DNA of 64,000 nt from JAXGRD01 sp040766105 (GTDB lineage Bacteria; Bacillota; Clostridia; Peptostreptococcales; Anaerovoracaceae). The translations under genes were made by a program, and so were the position numbers. Below, in pieces: positions 1 through 8,863 of this stretch. Each line of letters opens with the position of its first letter. Position 1 is the stretch's first letter. The notes below the pieces were generated by a model that worked only from the letters and a program-made list of their open reading frames with translations, made no database searches and had not been told where the DNA came from. The DNA lies in the NCBI GenBank assembly GCA_040766105.1, contig JAXGRD010000001.1, positions 542,047-606,046 of the forward strand, in the 5' to 3' direction.

Positions 1-1638
1 CCCCCTCAGACTTTCCAGCAGGCATTGCAGGCCATTTGGTTTGTCCATGTCTATTTCTACATTGAAGTTTGTACCACCGCATGCGGTTTCGGTCGATTTG
101 ACCAATATATGTGGCCCTTCTACAAGAAGGATGTTTTAGACGAGAAGAATATCACCAGAGAAGAGGCTTTGGAAATGTTGGAATGCCTCTACCTCAAGTC
201 CTGCGAAGTATATGAAGTGAGAGACAACTGGTATGCGACAGCGTTTGCAGGCTATCCCATGTGGCAGATCCTAGTGGTGGGCGGCCAGACGCCTGACGGG
301 AAGGATGCGTCCAACGACTTGTCCATGCTTTGCTTGGAGGCGGCAGATGCCCTTCAGACGACGCAGCCTGTGATGGCACTCCGTGTCTGGGAAGAGACAC
401 CTGCGGAGCTGATTCGGTTTGGATGTAAAATGATTCAAGAAGGCCAGGCAAACCCAGGCTTCTTTAACGACGAAACGGCAATTCAAATGTGCTTGGGCAA
501 GGGAAGAGGAAGCACCATAGAAGAAGCCAGAGACTGGACCATCGTGGGATGTATCCAGCCCGGACCCGGTGGTGGCGGAACAGACGGTTCCCCCGATGCC
601 GGCTATGTTAACATGGGCAAGATGATTGAGTTCGTCCTCTTCAACGGGGTGGACCCTGCAACGGGAAAACCCATGGGACTGGAAACCGGCGATCCCAGAG
701 ACTTCAAAGATATCGAAGACTTCAAGGATGCCTTGAAGAAGCAAATCTACCATCATTATGACTTGATTCGAACAGGCTATAACCTGATGCAGAGCATCCA
801 CATGAACCGATATCCGGTCATCTTCGCATCCATGGTAACCAAGGGTTGCGTGGAGAGCGGTAAATCCGTCCAGCACGGCGGAGCCCAGTACTCCACGGCC
901 GGCATGTATGTCACAGGAGCGGCCAATCTTGCCGATTCCATTGCAGCAGTGGAAAAATGCGTCTTTGAGGACAAGGACATGACCATGGACGAGCTGATCA
1001 AGGCTTGCGAAACCAACTTTGAAGGGCAAGAGAGACTCCGTCAGCTTCTTCTCAACAAGCCGGAGAAGTTCGGCAACAACAAGAAGCATGTTAATGGCAT
1101 CTACAGAGAAATGATGCACTATATTGCAGATACCGTTCAGGCCTGGAACGATGCCAGAGGCGGATGGTATGCCTTCGGTATCGACTCCCAGACCATGAAC
1201 ATCCCCCACGGTCAGGTGACCGGCGCTCTTCCCGACGGAAGACGAGCAGGAGAACCCTTCTGCGATGCCGCCTCTCCCATGATGGGAAGAGACAGAATGG
1301 GTCCCACCGCAACGGTGAAATCCGTTGCCAGTATGGGGCAGGAAGTGTTGCACGAAGGTGCTTTGTTCAACCTGCGCTTTGACCCCAAAGGTGTAGAGGG
1401 AGAACGGGGCCTCAATATCATCGAAGGTGTTATCAAGACGTTCTTCCAGGACGGAGGGGAGCACATACAGATTAACGTAGTAGACAATGAAACTCTGAAA
1501 AAGGCACAGGAAGATCCGGAAAACTACAAGGGTCTCATGGTGCGCGTAGCAGGATATATGGCGTATTTCACGGAACTGGACAAGAGTGCTCAGGATGCCA
1601 TCGTCTATCGAACCGCCCACGTTTCAGATAACCAATAA
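1..1638 (+). CDS. Glycyl-radical enzyme (PFL-like family), C-terminal part, substrate unknown
   Basis: The reading frame is open at base 1, so the gene starts upstream and only about 545 C-terminal residues are present, against roughly 800 for the family. The active-site cysteine codon is at 550-552 in the context GCIQPGPGG, and the glycyl-radical loop RVAGY has its glycine codon at 1552-1554, 28 residues from the end, the usual place. Such enzymes use a protein radical to cleave or form C-C, C-N, C-O or C-S bonds under anoxia. The residue two after the cysteine is Gln, whereas choline lyase, diol and hydroxyproline dehydratases and arylacetate decarboxylases usually carry Glu there, so those assignments are not supported. 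The activase gene follows after 17 bases. Family certain, substrate unknown. Confidence 0.93.
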   Translation, partial: PPQTFQQALQAIWFVHVYFYIEVCTTACGFGRFDQYMWPFYKKDVLDEKNITREEALEMLECLYLKSCEVYEVRDNWYATAFAGYPMWQILVVGGQTPDGKDASNDLSMLCLEAADALQTTQPVMALRVWEETPAELIRFGCKMIQEGQANPGFFNDETAIQMCLGKGRGSTIEEARDWTIVGCIQPGPGGGGTDGSPDAGYVNMGKMIEFVLFNGVDPATGKPMGLETGDPRDFKDIEDFKDALKKQIYHHYDLIRTGYNLMQSIHMNRYPVIFASMVTKGCVESGKSVQHGGAQYSTAGMYVTGAANLADSIAAVEKCVFEDKDMTMDELIKACETNFEGQERLRQLLLNKPEKFGNNKKHVNGIYREMMHYIADTVQAWNDARGGWYAFGIDSQTMNIPHGQVTGALPDGRRAGEPFCDAASPMMGRDRMGPTATVKSVASMGQEVLHEGALFNLRFDPKGVEGERGLNIIEGVIKTFFQDGGEHIQINVVDNETLKKAQEDPENYKGLMVRVAGYMAYFTELDKSAQDAIVYRTAHVSDNQ

Positions 1639-1655
1639 GGAGAGAAGGAGATTCC

Positions 1656-2591
1656 ATGCGCAATATACATGAAAGCGTTCTTGTGGGAAGTCTTCAGAAA
1701 TTCTCCATTGAAGATGGGCCGGGCATCCGAACGACGGTATTCGTAAAGGGCTGTCCTCTCAATTGCAGGTGGTGCCATAACCCGGAGTTGATTGACCCTG
1801 AGCAACAGTTAATCCAGTCACCCAACAACTGTATCGGATGCGGCGTCTGCGTAGAGGTTTGCCCTCAAGGGGCAGTGACCATGGACCCGGAGGAGGGCGT
1901 TAAAGTCAATCGACCCAAATGTGATGTATGCCTTGTATGCGCGGACCAGTGCTTTGCCGAGGCCTTGAGACCTGTTGCCAAGGCAATGACCATCGATGAA
2001 ATCCTTGAAGTTGCCGAAGAAGACAAAGGATTTTATGAACACACCGGTGGTGGTATTACCGTCAGCGGTGGAGAAGTTCTCATGTTTGCAGATTTCATGA
2101 ACCGCCTCATTGACGAAGCAGGAAAGCGAGATATCAGGGTCTGTATCGACACCTGTGGTCTGGGAGATTCCGAAGCTCTCATGGAGATGGCTCTCAAGGA
2201 CAACGTTTCTCATATCCTTTATGATATGAAGTCTATAGATGACCAGGTTCATAGAGAGTATACAGGTGTGGGGAACGAGGAGATTATCCAGAACCTAAAG
2301 ATGCTGGCAGCCGACCCAAGAACCGCAGAGAAATTGATTCTTCGAATGCCCCTCATCAAGGGAGTTAATGACGGAGAAGACATCATCAAGCGGACCGGGG
2401 AGTTATACAAGGAAATTAGGATTCGGCACGTCAATCTTCTTCCCTATCATAATCTAGGCATCAGCAAAGAGAGAAATGTAGGTGGAATGCAGGAGGAGTT
2501 TGCATCACCAACAGAGAAAAGACTGGATGAAATAGAACATTACTTCCGAGAAGAAATCGGTTTACAAGTAGATATTCTGGGGAGATTGTAA
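1656..2591 (+). CDS. Glycyl-radical enzyme activating enzyme (radical SAM)
   Basis: A 311-residue radical SAM activase that would install the glycyl radical on the upstream enzyme. The SAM cluster motif is C33-x3-C37-x2-C40 (GCPLNCRWCHNPE). A ferredoxin-like insert carries two four-cysteine sets, C59/C62/C65/C69 and C89/C92/C95/C99, as in activases of non-PFL glycyl-radical enzymes; PFL's own activase lacks this insert. The ATG follows AGGAGAGAAGGAG at 1639-1651. The two genes are almost certainly co-transcribed, and the insert agrees with a non-PFL substrate for the partner. Confidence 0.95.
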   Translation: MRNIHESVLVGSLQKFSIEDGPGIRTTVFVKGCPLNCRWCHNPELIDPEQQLIQSPNNCIGCGVCVEVCPQGAVTMDPEEGVKVNRPKCDVCLVCADQCFAEALRPVAKAMTIDEILEVAEEDKGFYEHTGGGITVSGGEVLMFADFMNRLIDEAGKRDIRVCIDTCGLGDSEALMEMALKDNVSHILYDMKSIDDQVHREYTGVGNEEIIQNLKMLAADPRTAEKLILRMPLIKGVNDGEDIIKRTGELYKEIRIRHVNLLPYHNLGISKERNVGGMQEEFASPTEKRLDEIEHYFREEIGLQVDILGRL

Positions 2592-2622
2592 CAAGTTATT
2601 ACAGGAGAGAAAGGAGAGTATT

Positions 2623-4026
2623 ATGGAAGGAACACACTTTGGATTACTGACCTTAGTACCGGCATTCGGATTTCTAATCTTCGCATTGCTTACGCGAAAG
2701 GTCATTACTGCAATCATCTTGTCGGGAGTAGCCGGCTACATTATTTATCACAAGGCAGGGTTTATTCAACCTACCTTGGACGCGTTGATTGATGCGTCGA
2801 CGGATTGGGACAACAACTATATCGTCGTGATCTGCTTGCTGTTCGGTTGTCTGGTTCAACTTCTCAGAACTTCAAAGGGTGCATTGGCCATAGGGAACAT
2901 GGCCAGAAAGTACGTGAACTCCGAGAAGAAGGGGCTGATGCTCACATGGATTTGCGGACTTATCATATTTGTAGATGACTATTTGAGCATCTTGGTCACA
3001 GCCAATACAGTAATGCCTCTGACGGACTCCAAGGGGACACCGCGAGAAATGCTGGCATACGTAATCAATACCACATCGGCACCGGTGTGCGTCATCATCC
3101 CTATATCGGCGTGGGTCGTGTTCTTCTCAGGAATCTTTGAAGCCCAACCGGAAGCCGCTGCGTTGGGAGCTACAGGGACGGAAATCTACCACAGCATTAT
3201 GCCCTACTTTTTCTATCCTTTCCTGTGTGTCATTTTCGTTCCCTTGGTTATTCTGGGAATCGTACCTAAAATGGGCGGAATCAAAAAGGCTTACGAGCGA
3301 GTGGCAACCACCGGACAATTGTGGCCCGATTCCAGTGCCATGATGAACACCGAAGGATTTGGTGAAGTCTCCGGAGCCATTGCCTCCAAGGAAGAGGAAG
3401 AAAGAGAATTCAAACCACAGCTTTGGGCGTTTCTCTTCCCCATGGCAGTTGTCATTGCGGTTACCGTTTGGAAAGGCGATATTCTTTGGGGCGTCGTTTG
3501 GGGAATCTTGGCTTGCTTGACATTTATCCCTGCAAAGCTCATGTCCTTCTCCAAGTTCTGTGACTGTTGTTACAAGGGGTTGGAAGATATGCTGTTCATC
3601 GCAGTGGTGTTGGTTGTTTCTCTGTTCTACAGAGAATCCATGCTGTTGGTGGGTCTCCCGGCTTACGTTATCGAAGTTGCCGGACCCTTCATGAGTGCGG
3701 CATTACTGCCTGCCATTTGCTTCATCGTTGTAGCATTGGTGTGCTTCGCTACTGGAAGCATTTGGAGTATTCCCGCTGTTACCACACCTATCGTTTTGCC
3801 CTTGGCTGCAGCAGTTGGAGCAAGCATTCCCCTAACCTTGGGAGCCATTGTTTCCGCTGCAATTTTCGGAGCGCAGGCATGCTTCTACTCGGATGTAACC
3901 CTTATGGCATCCAGCGCATGCAGAGTCAATAACGTGGATTACGCAGTCGCGCAACTACCCTATATCGGAATTGTTACAGCCATATCCTTTATCATGTACG
4001 TGGCATTTGGATTTGCAATGGCATAA
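2623..4026 (+). CDS. NhaC-type Na+/H+ antiporter family transporter
   Basis: A 467-residue membrane protein with about eleven to twelve hydrophobic segments and the NhaC-superfamily look, including the conserved stretch LIIFVDDYLSILVTANTVMPLTD near residue 115 and a helix-rich end. Members exchange Na+ for H+, or sometimes an organic acid or amino acid. It lies 31 bases after the activase and ends in a strong terminator, so it probably completes the glycyl-radical operon and may import the substrate or export the product; that role is inference. SD AGGAGAGAAAGGAG precedes the ATG. Confidence 0.85.
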   Translation: MEGTHFGLLTLVPAFGFLIFALLTRKVITAIILSGVAGYIIYHKAGFIQPTLDALIDASTDWDNNYIVVICLLFGCLVQLLRTSKGALAIGNMARKYVNSEKKGLMLTWICGLIIFVDDYLSILVTANTVMPLTDSKGTPREMLAYVINTTSAPVCVIIPISAWVVFFSGIFEAQPEAAALGATGTEIYHSIMPYFFYPFLCVIFVPLVILGIVPKMGGIKKAYERVATTGQLWPDSSAMMNTEGFGEVSGAIASKEEEEREFKPQLWAFLFPMAVVIAVTVWKGDILWGVVWGILACLTFIPAKLMSFSKFCDCCYKGLEDMLFIAVVLVVSLFYRESMLLVGLPAYVIEVAGPFMSAALLPAICFIVVALVCFATGSIWSIPAVTTPIVLPLAAAVGASIPLTLGAIVSAAIFGAQACFYSDVTLMASSACRVNNVDYAVAQLPYIGIVTAISFIMYVAFGFAMA

Positions 4027-4043
4027 CGAATTGACACTTTGGA

Positions 4044-4071
4044 AAGACACCTCGAGAGGGGTGTCTTTTTT
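4044..4071 (+). terminator. Rho-independent terminator of the glycyl-radical operon
   Basis: AAGACACC (4044-4051) pairs perfectly with GGTGTCTT (4060-4067) across an 8-base loop, followed by a T-run to 4071. It starts 18 bases after the antiporter stop. Confidence 0.9.
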
Positions 4072-4102
4072 GTATATCACTTTGGACAACATAAATATTT
4101 AG

Positions 4103-4131
4103 TTGACAAAAGCAACCAATCGCCCTATAGT
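4103..4131 (+). promoter_or_regulatory. Sigma-A promoter of the marR-GNAT pair
   Basis: TTGACA (4103-4108), 17-base spacer, TATAGT (4126-4131). Transcription should start near 4138, leaving a short leader with AAGGAGA (4141-4147) before the ATG at 4156. Confidence 0.85.
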
Positions 4132-4155
4132 ATTGTCATGAAGGAGAAGAAAACA

Positions 4156-4587
4156 ATGGGAGATCAACTAACTATTGCGTGCATCCGGGAGTTCAATCGT
4201 TCCTACACTATTGTGCAAGGTCTACTGGACCGGAAGTTCATGGATACGGTATTTTCTGTGACCGAAACGAGGATGCTATACGAGCTGTATTCCTTGCCCC
4301 ACTGTACTGCGAAACTTTTGGTAGAGACACTTCGCATTGACAAGGGCTATGTGAGTCGCATTCTGAAGAAATTCGAGAGGAACAAACTCATCGAAAAAGC
4401 GGCATCTTCTCAGGACAAAAGAACCTACGAAATCAGGTTGACTCCTGTGGGAGGAAATCTTGTTGCGGACTTAATCAACAATACGAATGAAAGAATTGCA
4501 GAGTTGATTGCACCCCTTTCTAGCAATGAGAAAGAGGAACTGTGTGAAGCGATGAACAGGATTCGGAATTTATTGGAGAAGGAATGA
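4156..4587 (+). CDS. MarR family winged-helix regulator
   Basis: A 143-residue protein. The frame is open further upstream into the preceding terminator, but ATG 4156 has AAGGAGA at the right distance and lies downstream of a consensus promoter, so this start was chosen. The middle (TVFSVTETRMLYELY through AKLLVETLRIDKGYVSRILKKFERNKLIEK) is the MarR helix-turn-helix and the following segment (SQDKRTYEIRLTPVGG) the wing. It is translationally coupled to the acetyltransferase one base downstream. GTTG/CAAC half-sites around the -35 could be its own operator, but the symmetry is weak. Ligand unknown. Confidence 0.88.
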   Translation: MGDQLTIACIREFNRSYTIVQGLLDRKFMDTVFSVTETRMLYELYSLPHCTAKLLVETLRIDKGYVSRILKKFERNKLIEKAASSQDKRTYEIRLTPVGGNLVADLINNTNERIAELIAPLSSNEKEELCEAMNRIRNLLEKE

Positions 4588-4588
4588 G

Positions 4589-5047
4589 ATGAAAATAGTG
4601 GAATATGATGAAAAATACAAAGAGCAGTTTATAGAGTTCAATACCGACTGGATTGTGGACAATTTCGGTTTCCTGGAAAAAGAAGACATTGACACTTTTG
4701 AGCAAATCGAGTCGCTGCTGGAGTCCGGAGCCATGATATATTTTGCCGTGGAAGGAGACACGGTGTTGGCGACCTGTATGGCGATTCCAGGGGCAGATAA
4801 AACATGGGAAATCTGCAAACTGGCCTCCAACAAGAGTGTGAGCCACAAAGGAGCTGGGAGTGCCGTCTTCAAGGCGGTTATGGATTTTGCCATAGGACAT
4901 GGAGCGAAAAAGCTCTTCTTGCTCTCCAACAGTAAGCTAAAGCCTGCGGTTCGTATTTATGAAAAGTTTGGGTTCAAGGAAGTGAAGCTGGACGACTACG
5001 AATATGAACGTGGGGACATCGCCTTTGAGTATGTTGTGAGAAGATAA
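4589..5047 (+). CDS. GNAT family N-acetyltransferase
   Basis: A 152-residue GNAT protein. The acetyl-CoA pyrophosphate loop is visible as SHKGAGSAVFKAV near residues 88-100, followed by the typical FLLSNSKLKPAVRIYEKFGFKEV motif that closes the fold. MarR-GNAT pairs and fusions are common in Bacillota, sometimes in small-molecule detoxification; the acceptor here cannot be read from sequence. It begins one base after the marR stop codon. Confidence 0.88.
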   Translation: MKIVEYDEKYKEQFIEFNTDWIVDNFGFLEKEDIDTFEQIESLLESGAMIYFAVEGDTVLATCMAIPGADKTWEICKLASNKSVSHKGAGSAVFKAVMDFAIGHGAKKLFLLSNSKLKPAVRIYEKFGFKEVKLDDYEYERGDIAFEYVVRR

Positions 5048-5093
5048 ACGTATGCTATGAAATTTATTAGTAACTATTAAATTAGTTAATTAC

Positions 5094-5122
5094 TTACCTT
5101 TACAGATTAAGTTGGCTATAAT
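5094..5122 (+). promoter_or_regulatory. Sigma-A promoter for the flavin-binding protein gene
   Basis: TTACCT (5094-5099), 17-base spacer, perfect TATAAT (5117-5122). The leader holds AAGGAGG at 5141-5147 ahead of ATG 5155. Confidence 0.8.
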
Positions 5123-5154
5123 GAGGGCAGTGTTATTGTGAAGGAGGGAAAGAT

Positions 5155-5550
5155 ATGATGAATGATAATGTAAAAAATGTGTTGAAAAAGGGGATTTGGA
5201 ATCTGGCAACATGCGCCGACAATGAGCCAAATGTTGTTCCTGTTGGATTCAAGGATGTTACCGATGACGGGAAATTGGTTGTAGGAGCTGTCTTCTTGGA
5301 AGCGACAATCAATAATGTCAAAGCAAACAACGGAAAAATCGCCATTGCAGCGTTTGACCCGGAAACCATGGAAGCCTACCAAGTGCAAGGGACGGCCGAG
5401 TACGTTACGGAAGGTCCTGTGGTGGATTCCTTCAAGGCCATGGCGGACGAGACATTCAAGGGTGCCATGACTGCAAAGGGTGCCTTGATTATTACTCCGG
5501 AAAAAATTATTGTGGCAACTCCCGGGGAAGACAACAAAAAAGTGCTTTAG
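5155..5550 (+). CDS. Pyridoxamine 5'-phosphate oxidase-like FMN-binding protein
   Basis: A 131-residue split-barrel flavoprotein of the PNPOx-like superfamily. The start GIWNLATCADNEPNVVPVGFKDVTDDGKLVVGAVF is the usual strand pattern of this fold, in which FMN binds at a dimer interface. It is far shorter than genuine PdxH and more like small heme- or F420/FMN-binding relatives, so a vitamin B6 role is not claimed. ATG 5155 is 7 bases after AAGGAGG; ATG 5158 is also possible. Single-gene transcription unit with its own promoter and terminator. Confidence 0.82.
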   Translation: MMNDNVKNVLKKGIWNLATCADNEPNVVPVGFKDVTDDGKLVVGAVFLEATINNVKANNGKIAIAAFDPETMEAYQVQGTAEYVTEGPVVDSFKAMADETFKGAMTAKGALIITPEKIIVATPGEDNKKVL

Positions 5551-5562
5551 AAATATAAAGAG

Positions 5563-5600
5563 ACGGGTGTGGGTATATTTTCTACCTGCACCTGTTTTTT
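5563..5600 (+). terminator. Rho-independent terminator
   Basis: A 13-bp stem (5563-5575 with 5583-5595, including several G-U pairs) and a T-run to 5600, just after the flavin-binding gene. Confidence 0.82.
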
Positions 5601-5636
5601 ATTGGTATAATGGAAGTCGAAAGGAGCCGGGAGAAG

Positions 5637-6017
5637 ATGTATGAGAAGAAGTTAAAGCCGGATATACGATGCCCCTTGGAACACGGGCTGAGAATCTTCG
5701 GCGGGAAATGGAAGTCACGAATCATCTGCGTTCTTGCCGAGAAGAAGACACTTCGTTACAGTGAGATACGGAATGTGATGAGCAATATTACGGATGCTGT
5801 TCTGTCCTCTGCCTTAAAAGAACTCATCGCTGATGGAGTGGTGGAAAGAAAGTCATATGACGAGGTTCCGCCAAAGGTGGAATACTCCCTTACGGAAAAA
5901 GGAGAGTCTATCATACCCATTCTGCAGAGCATATGCAAATGGTCGGGTATCTTCCTTAAGGAAGATGAGGGCGAGACCATGACACAATGTGAAAAATGTG
6001 ATTTTGATAATAGATAA
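5637..6017 (+). CDS. HxlR family transcriptional regulator
   Basis: A 126-residue winged-helix protein with the HxlR signature CPLEHGLRIFGGKWKSRII and LTEKGESIIPILQSICKW. An earlier in-frame ATG at 5610 overlaps a TATAAT box (5606-5611) and has no ribosome site, while ATG 5637 follows AAGGAG at 5621-5626, so the latter was chosen. The N-terminal Cys is the residue many HxlR/YodB proteins use to sense quinones, aldehydes or oxidants; an extra CEKC pair sits near the C-terminus. The amidohydrolase operon begins 21 bases later, so it probably controls that operon (inference). Confidence 0.9.
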   Translation: MYEKKLKPDIRCPLEHGLRIFGGKWKSRIICVLAEKKTLRYSEIRNVMSNITDAVLSSALKELIADGVVERKSYDEVPPKVEYSLTEKGESIIPILQSICKWSGIFLKEDEGETMTQCEKCDFDNR

Positions 6018-6038
6018 AATATGGGGAAGTGAGGAATC

Positions 6039-6773
6039 ATGTTAGATAGAATCAAAAAGTTCAAGAAAATCGATGCCCACAGCCATGTAGGCTGGTTTGG
6101 TGGATGGTCCAACGTGGGCATTACACCTGAAGAGATGATTGCGCAAATGGATGAATACAATATTGAGAAGACCGTAATCTCAACCTATCCGATACAGGAA
6201 AGTCTGGATGCGGTGGACAAGTACCCGGACCGCTTAATTGGTGCGGCGTGGGTCAACCCCAATGAACCGGGCTGCTTGGACCAGGTGCGAAATGCCGTAG
6301 AAGACCATGGATTCAGGGCCATCAAGCTTCATCCTCTGTTTCACAGCTATCTGCCCAATGACGAAAGTGTCTTTCCTATTGCCAGGCTGGCGAAGGAATA
6401 CGATATCCCTCTCATGTTTCATACGGGACACCCACCCTTTTCCCTTCCTTGGAGTGTTGCCCAACTGGCGGATATCTTCCCGGACATCAACATGGTCATG
6501 ATTCACATGGGTCACGGCAACGGCATGTATGTGCAAGCGGCTTTGGATATGGCGAAGAAGTACCCTAACCTCTATATGGAAACCTCGGGCATGCCCATGC
6601 ACACCAAGATAAAGGAAGCATATGAGATTGATTCGGAGCGGATTATGTGGGGATTGGATGCACCTTTCCATCATCCCACTGTGGAGATGCAGAGAACTAT
6701 TGTAAGTGGGCTGACAGACAGTCAGCTGGAAGACGTGTTTTATAATAATTGTAAAAAGTTGTTGAAGCTGTAA
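6039..6773 (+). CDS. Amidohydrolase-2 family metal-dependent hydrolase/decarboxylase
   Basis: A 244-residue TIM-barrel protein of the amidohydrolase_2 (ACMSD-like) family. Metal-site residues are visible: D12-A-H14-S-H16 on strand 1, IKLHPLFH, FHTGHPP, MIHMGHG, and the terminal Asp in MWGLDAPFHHP. Relatives hydrolyse or decarboxylate small carboxylic acids. It opens an operon with an aminotransferase (13 bases on) and a PhzF protein, consistent with degradation or remodelling of an amino-acid-derived compound; the substrate is unknown. Confidence 0.87.
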   Translation: MLDRIKKFKKIDAHSHVGWFGGWSNVGITPEEMIAQMDEYNIEKTVISTYPIQESLDAVDKYPDRLIGAAWVNPNEPGCLDQVRNAVEDHGFRAIKLHPLFHSYLPNDESVFPIARLAKEYDIPLMFHTGHPPFSLPWSVAQLADIFPDINMVMIHMGHGNGMYVQAALDMAKKYPNLYMETSGMPMHTKIKEAYEIDSERIMWGLDAPFHHPTVEMQRTIVSGLTDSQLEDVFYNNCKKLLKL

Positions 6774-6786
6774 CAGGAGGTACCCA

Positions 6787-7926
6787 ATGAAAATCAAAGA
6801 CTTTAAGCTGGAGGTCTACTTCGGCCAATATGAATTTACTGCACCCTATCTGTTGACCCAGTCGGACTGTGAGTCCATGTCTACGAAGGAACTCTTGGCA
6901 CTGGAGCCAGGCAGTGAAGAGGAATATCTCAACCAGTGGCTGGGCTATACGGAAACTTGGGGAGATCCGGAGTTGCGTAAAATTATTGCGAGCCTGTATG
7001 ACACCATGGAAGCGGAGGACATTCTTGCATTTCACGGCGCTCAGGAGGCGATCTTCGGATATATGAACGTGATGTTGGATCCGGGGGATCATATGATTGC
7101 CATGTACCCCAACTATCAGTCGGCCTACGAGGTGGCAAATTCCGTTCCCGACTGTGAGTATTCCAAGTGGTATCTCAAGGATGACGGCGAAAAATGGGTG
7201 GTGGATTTTGATGAATTGGAGGCCCTCATACGTCCCAACACGAAGCTGATTGCTGTAAACACACCCAACAATCCAACGGGGTATACCTTTACCAATGACG
7301 AAATCAAAACTCTATGCGATATTTGCCGAAAGCACGATATTTATCTCTTCTCCGACGAAGTCTATAAAGGGCTGGAATTGGAAGGAGAAAAAAGAGACTG
7401 GATGGCGGACCACTACGACAAATGCGTTTCCTTGGGCGTCATGTCCAAGTCCTACGGCCTTGCCGGGTTGCGCATCGGCTGGTTGGCAGGAAAGGATCAC
7501 GAGACCCTGGAAAAGGTCATCAAGTTCAAACACTATATGAGTATATGCAATTCTGCACCGTCGGAGTTTTTGTCCAAGATTGCATTGAAGCACAGCGATA
7601 AACTCTTGGAAAGGAGCAAGGAAATCATCAAATCCAATATGGCCTTGGTGGATGCCTTCTTTGAAAAGTACAGCGATTTATTTGAGAAGAAAAAAATCAC
7701 ATGTGGACCCGTTGCCTTCCATAAGTTGCTCTTGGACATGCCGGTGGAGGATTTTTGTAAACTTGCCGTCGACAAGAAGGGGGTTCTGCTTCTTCCCGCA
7801 AGCATCTACGATTTTGACGGACAATATTTCCGCATGGGATACGGCCGAAAGAACGTCCCCGAAAGCCTCGCCATGTTCGAGGAATTTCTCATTGAGGAAG
7901 GCTTTGCAAAGGAGGGGGGAAGATGA
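6787..7926 (+). CDS. PLP-dependent aminotransferase, class I/II fold
   Basis: A 379-residue aminotransferase. The PLP lysine is K221 in SKSYGLAGLRIGW; NTPNNPTG (158-165) and SDEVYKG (189-195) are the cofactor-ring and aldehyde contacts. Length and motifs fit fold-type I aspartate/aromatic-like enzymes. It lies between the amidohydrolase and phzF genes and overlaps phzF by 4 bases, so all three are translated together. Which amino acid it uses cannot be told. Confidence 0.93.
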   Translation: MKIKDFKLEVYFGQYEFTAPYLLTQSDCESMSTKELLALEPGSEEEYLNQWLGYTETWGDPELRKIIASLYDTMEAEDILAFHGAQEAIFGYMNVMLDPGDHMIAMYPNYQSAYEVANSVPDCEYSKWYLKDDGEKWVVDFDELEALIRPNTKLIAVNTPNNPTGYTFTNDEIKTLCDICRKHDIYLFSDEVYKGLELEGEKRDWMADHYDKCVSLGVMSKSYGLAGLRIGWLAGKDHETLEKVIKFKHYMSICNSAPSEFLSKIALKHSDKLLERSKEIIKSNMALVDAFFEKYSDLFEKKKITCGPVAFHKLLLDMPVEDFCKLAVDKKGVLLLPASIYDFDGQYFRMGYGRKNVPESLAMFEEFLIEEGFAKEGGR

Positions 7927-8792
7927 GATTTGCCATTGTAGATGCCTTCGCCGAAGAGATTTTCGGCGGCAATCCTGCAGGGGTGGTGATACTCCCTGAG
8001 GGGAAGGGGTTCCCTTCTGATGAAATTATGATAAAGACAGCTGCAGAACTTCGTTATTCTGAAACGGTATTTATCAAGAAGTTGGACGGGAAGAGATTTC
8101 ATCTGCGATACTTTACGCCGGCAGCGGAAGTGGAACTATGTGGTCATGCAACCATCGCGGCCTTCCATTTTCTAAGGGAAGAGGGCTTGATTTTGCCGGG
8201 GAACACCTATATCAACGAAACCTTGGCGGGCGCGCTGAACGTTGCGGTGGATGAAAAATCTGTCCTGATGGACATGGGCGATCCACAAATCATAGGGGAA
8301 ATCCCGGAAGAGAGAAGAGAAGAACTCTATGAAGTCATGGGTCTCGACAAGGTGTCCGATACGGATATGGTGCCAAAGATGGTCTCCACCGGATTGCCGG
8401 ATATTTTTATGCCGGTACAAGATGAAGAGGAACTGGAGAAGATTGATCCCGACTTTAAGGTATTGACAGACCTGTCCAAGTCCTATGAAGTGGTAGGAGT
8501 CCATGCCTTCACTGTAAACAGTAAGGACGGGAAGATTCACGCACGAAACTTTGCACCTCTCTACGACATTGATGAAGAGGCAGCCACAGGAACTGCCAAC
8601 GGTGCGTTGACCTACTATCTACACGGGTACAGTCTAATCAAGGACAATGAAATTAACACCGTAATTCAAGGTGAAAAAATGAAGCGACCATCTGTAGTGG
8701 AAACGAAGTTGGTAAGTGAAGGTGACAAGAAAAAAATCATGGTTGGCGGTTCTGCGGCGACCCTTGCAGTAGGGGAAATCTCGTTGGATTAA
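7923..8792 (+). CDS. PhzF family isomerase/epimerase-like protein
   Basis: A 289-residue protein of the diaminopimelate-epimerase-like PhzF fold. The N-terminal VDAFAEEIFGGNPAGVV, the catalytic glutamate E47 in RYSETVF, CGHATIAAFHF and EEAATGTANGAL are all present. PhzF isomerises dihydro-hydroxyanthranilate in phenazine producers, but no other phenazine genes are here and most family members have unknown substrates. It overlaps the aminotransferase stop (ATGA). Confidence 0.92.
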   Translation: MRFAIVDAFAEEIFGGNPAGVVILPEGKGFPSDEIMIKTAAELRYSETVFIKKLDGKRFHLRYFTPAAEVELCGHATIAAFHFLREEGLILPGNTYINETLAGALNVAVDEKSVLMDMGDPQIIGEIPEERREELYEVMGLDKVSDTDMVPKMVSTGLPDIFMPVQDEEELEKIDPDFKVLTDLSKSYEVVGVHAFTVNSKDGKIHARNFAPLYDIDEEAATGTANGALTYYLHGYSLIKDNEINTVIQGEKMKRPSVVETKLVSEGDKKKIMVGGSAATLAVGEISLD

Positions 8793-8863
8793 TCTCTTTC
8801 GCAAACAAATCATTTTTTACACCAAACAAATCGTTGCTGACGCACGAATAGAAAGAATACTAT

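Noticed and set aside
271..1620. 449-codon open frame on the minus strand opposite the glycyl-radical enzyme gene
   Set aside because: It mirrors the codon bias of the sense gene, has no family features and no ribosome site; the sense strand has clear catalytic motifs.
4039..4155. Upstream extension of the marR reading frame
   Set aside because: It crosses the preceding terminator and the marR promoter; the ATG at 4156 has the ribosome site.
8793..8863. Two near-copies of CAAACAAATC, considered as a repeat array
   Set aside because: Only two imperfect short copies with no regular spacing; not a CRISPR or a significant repeat.
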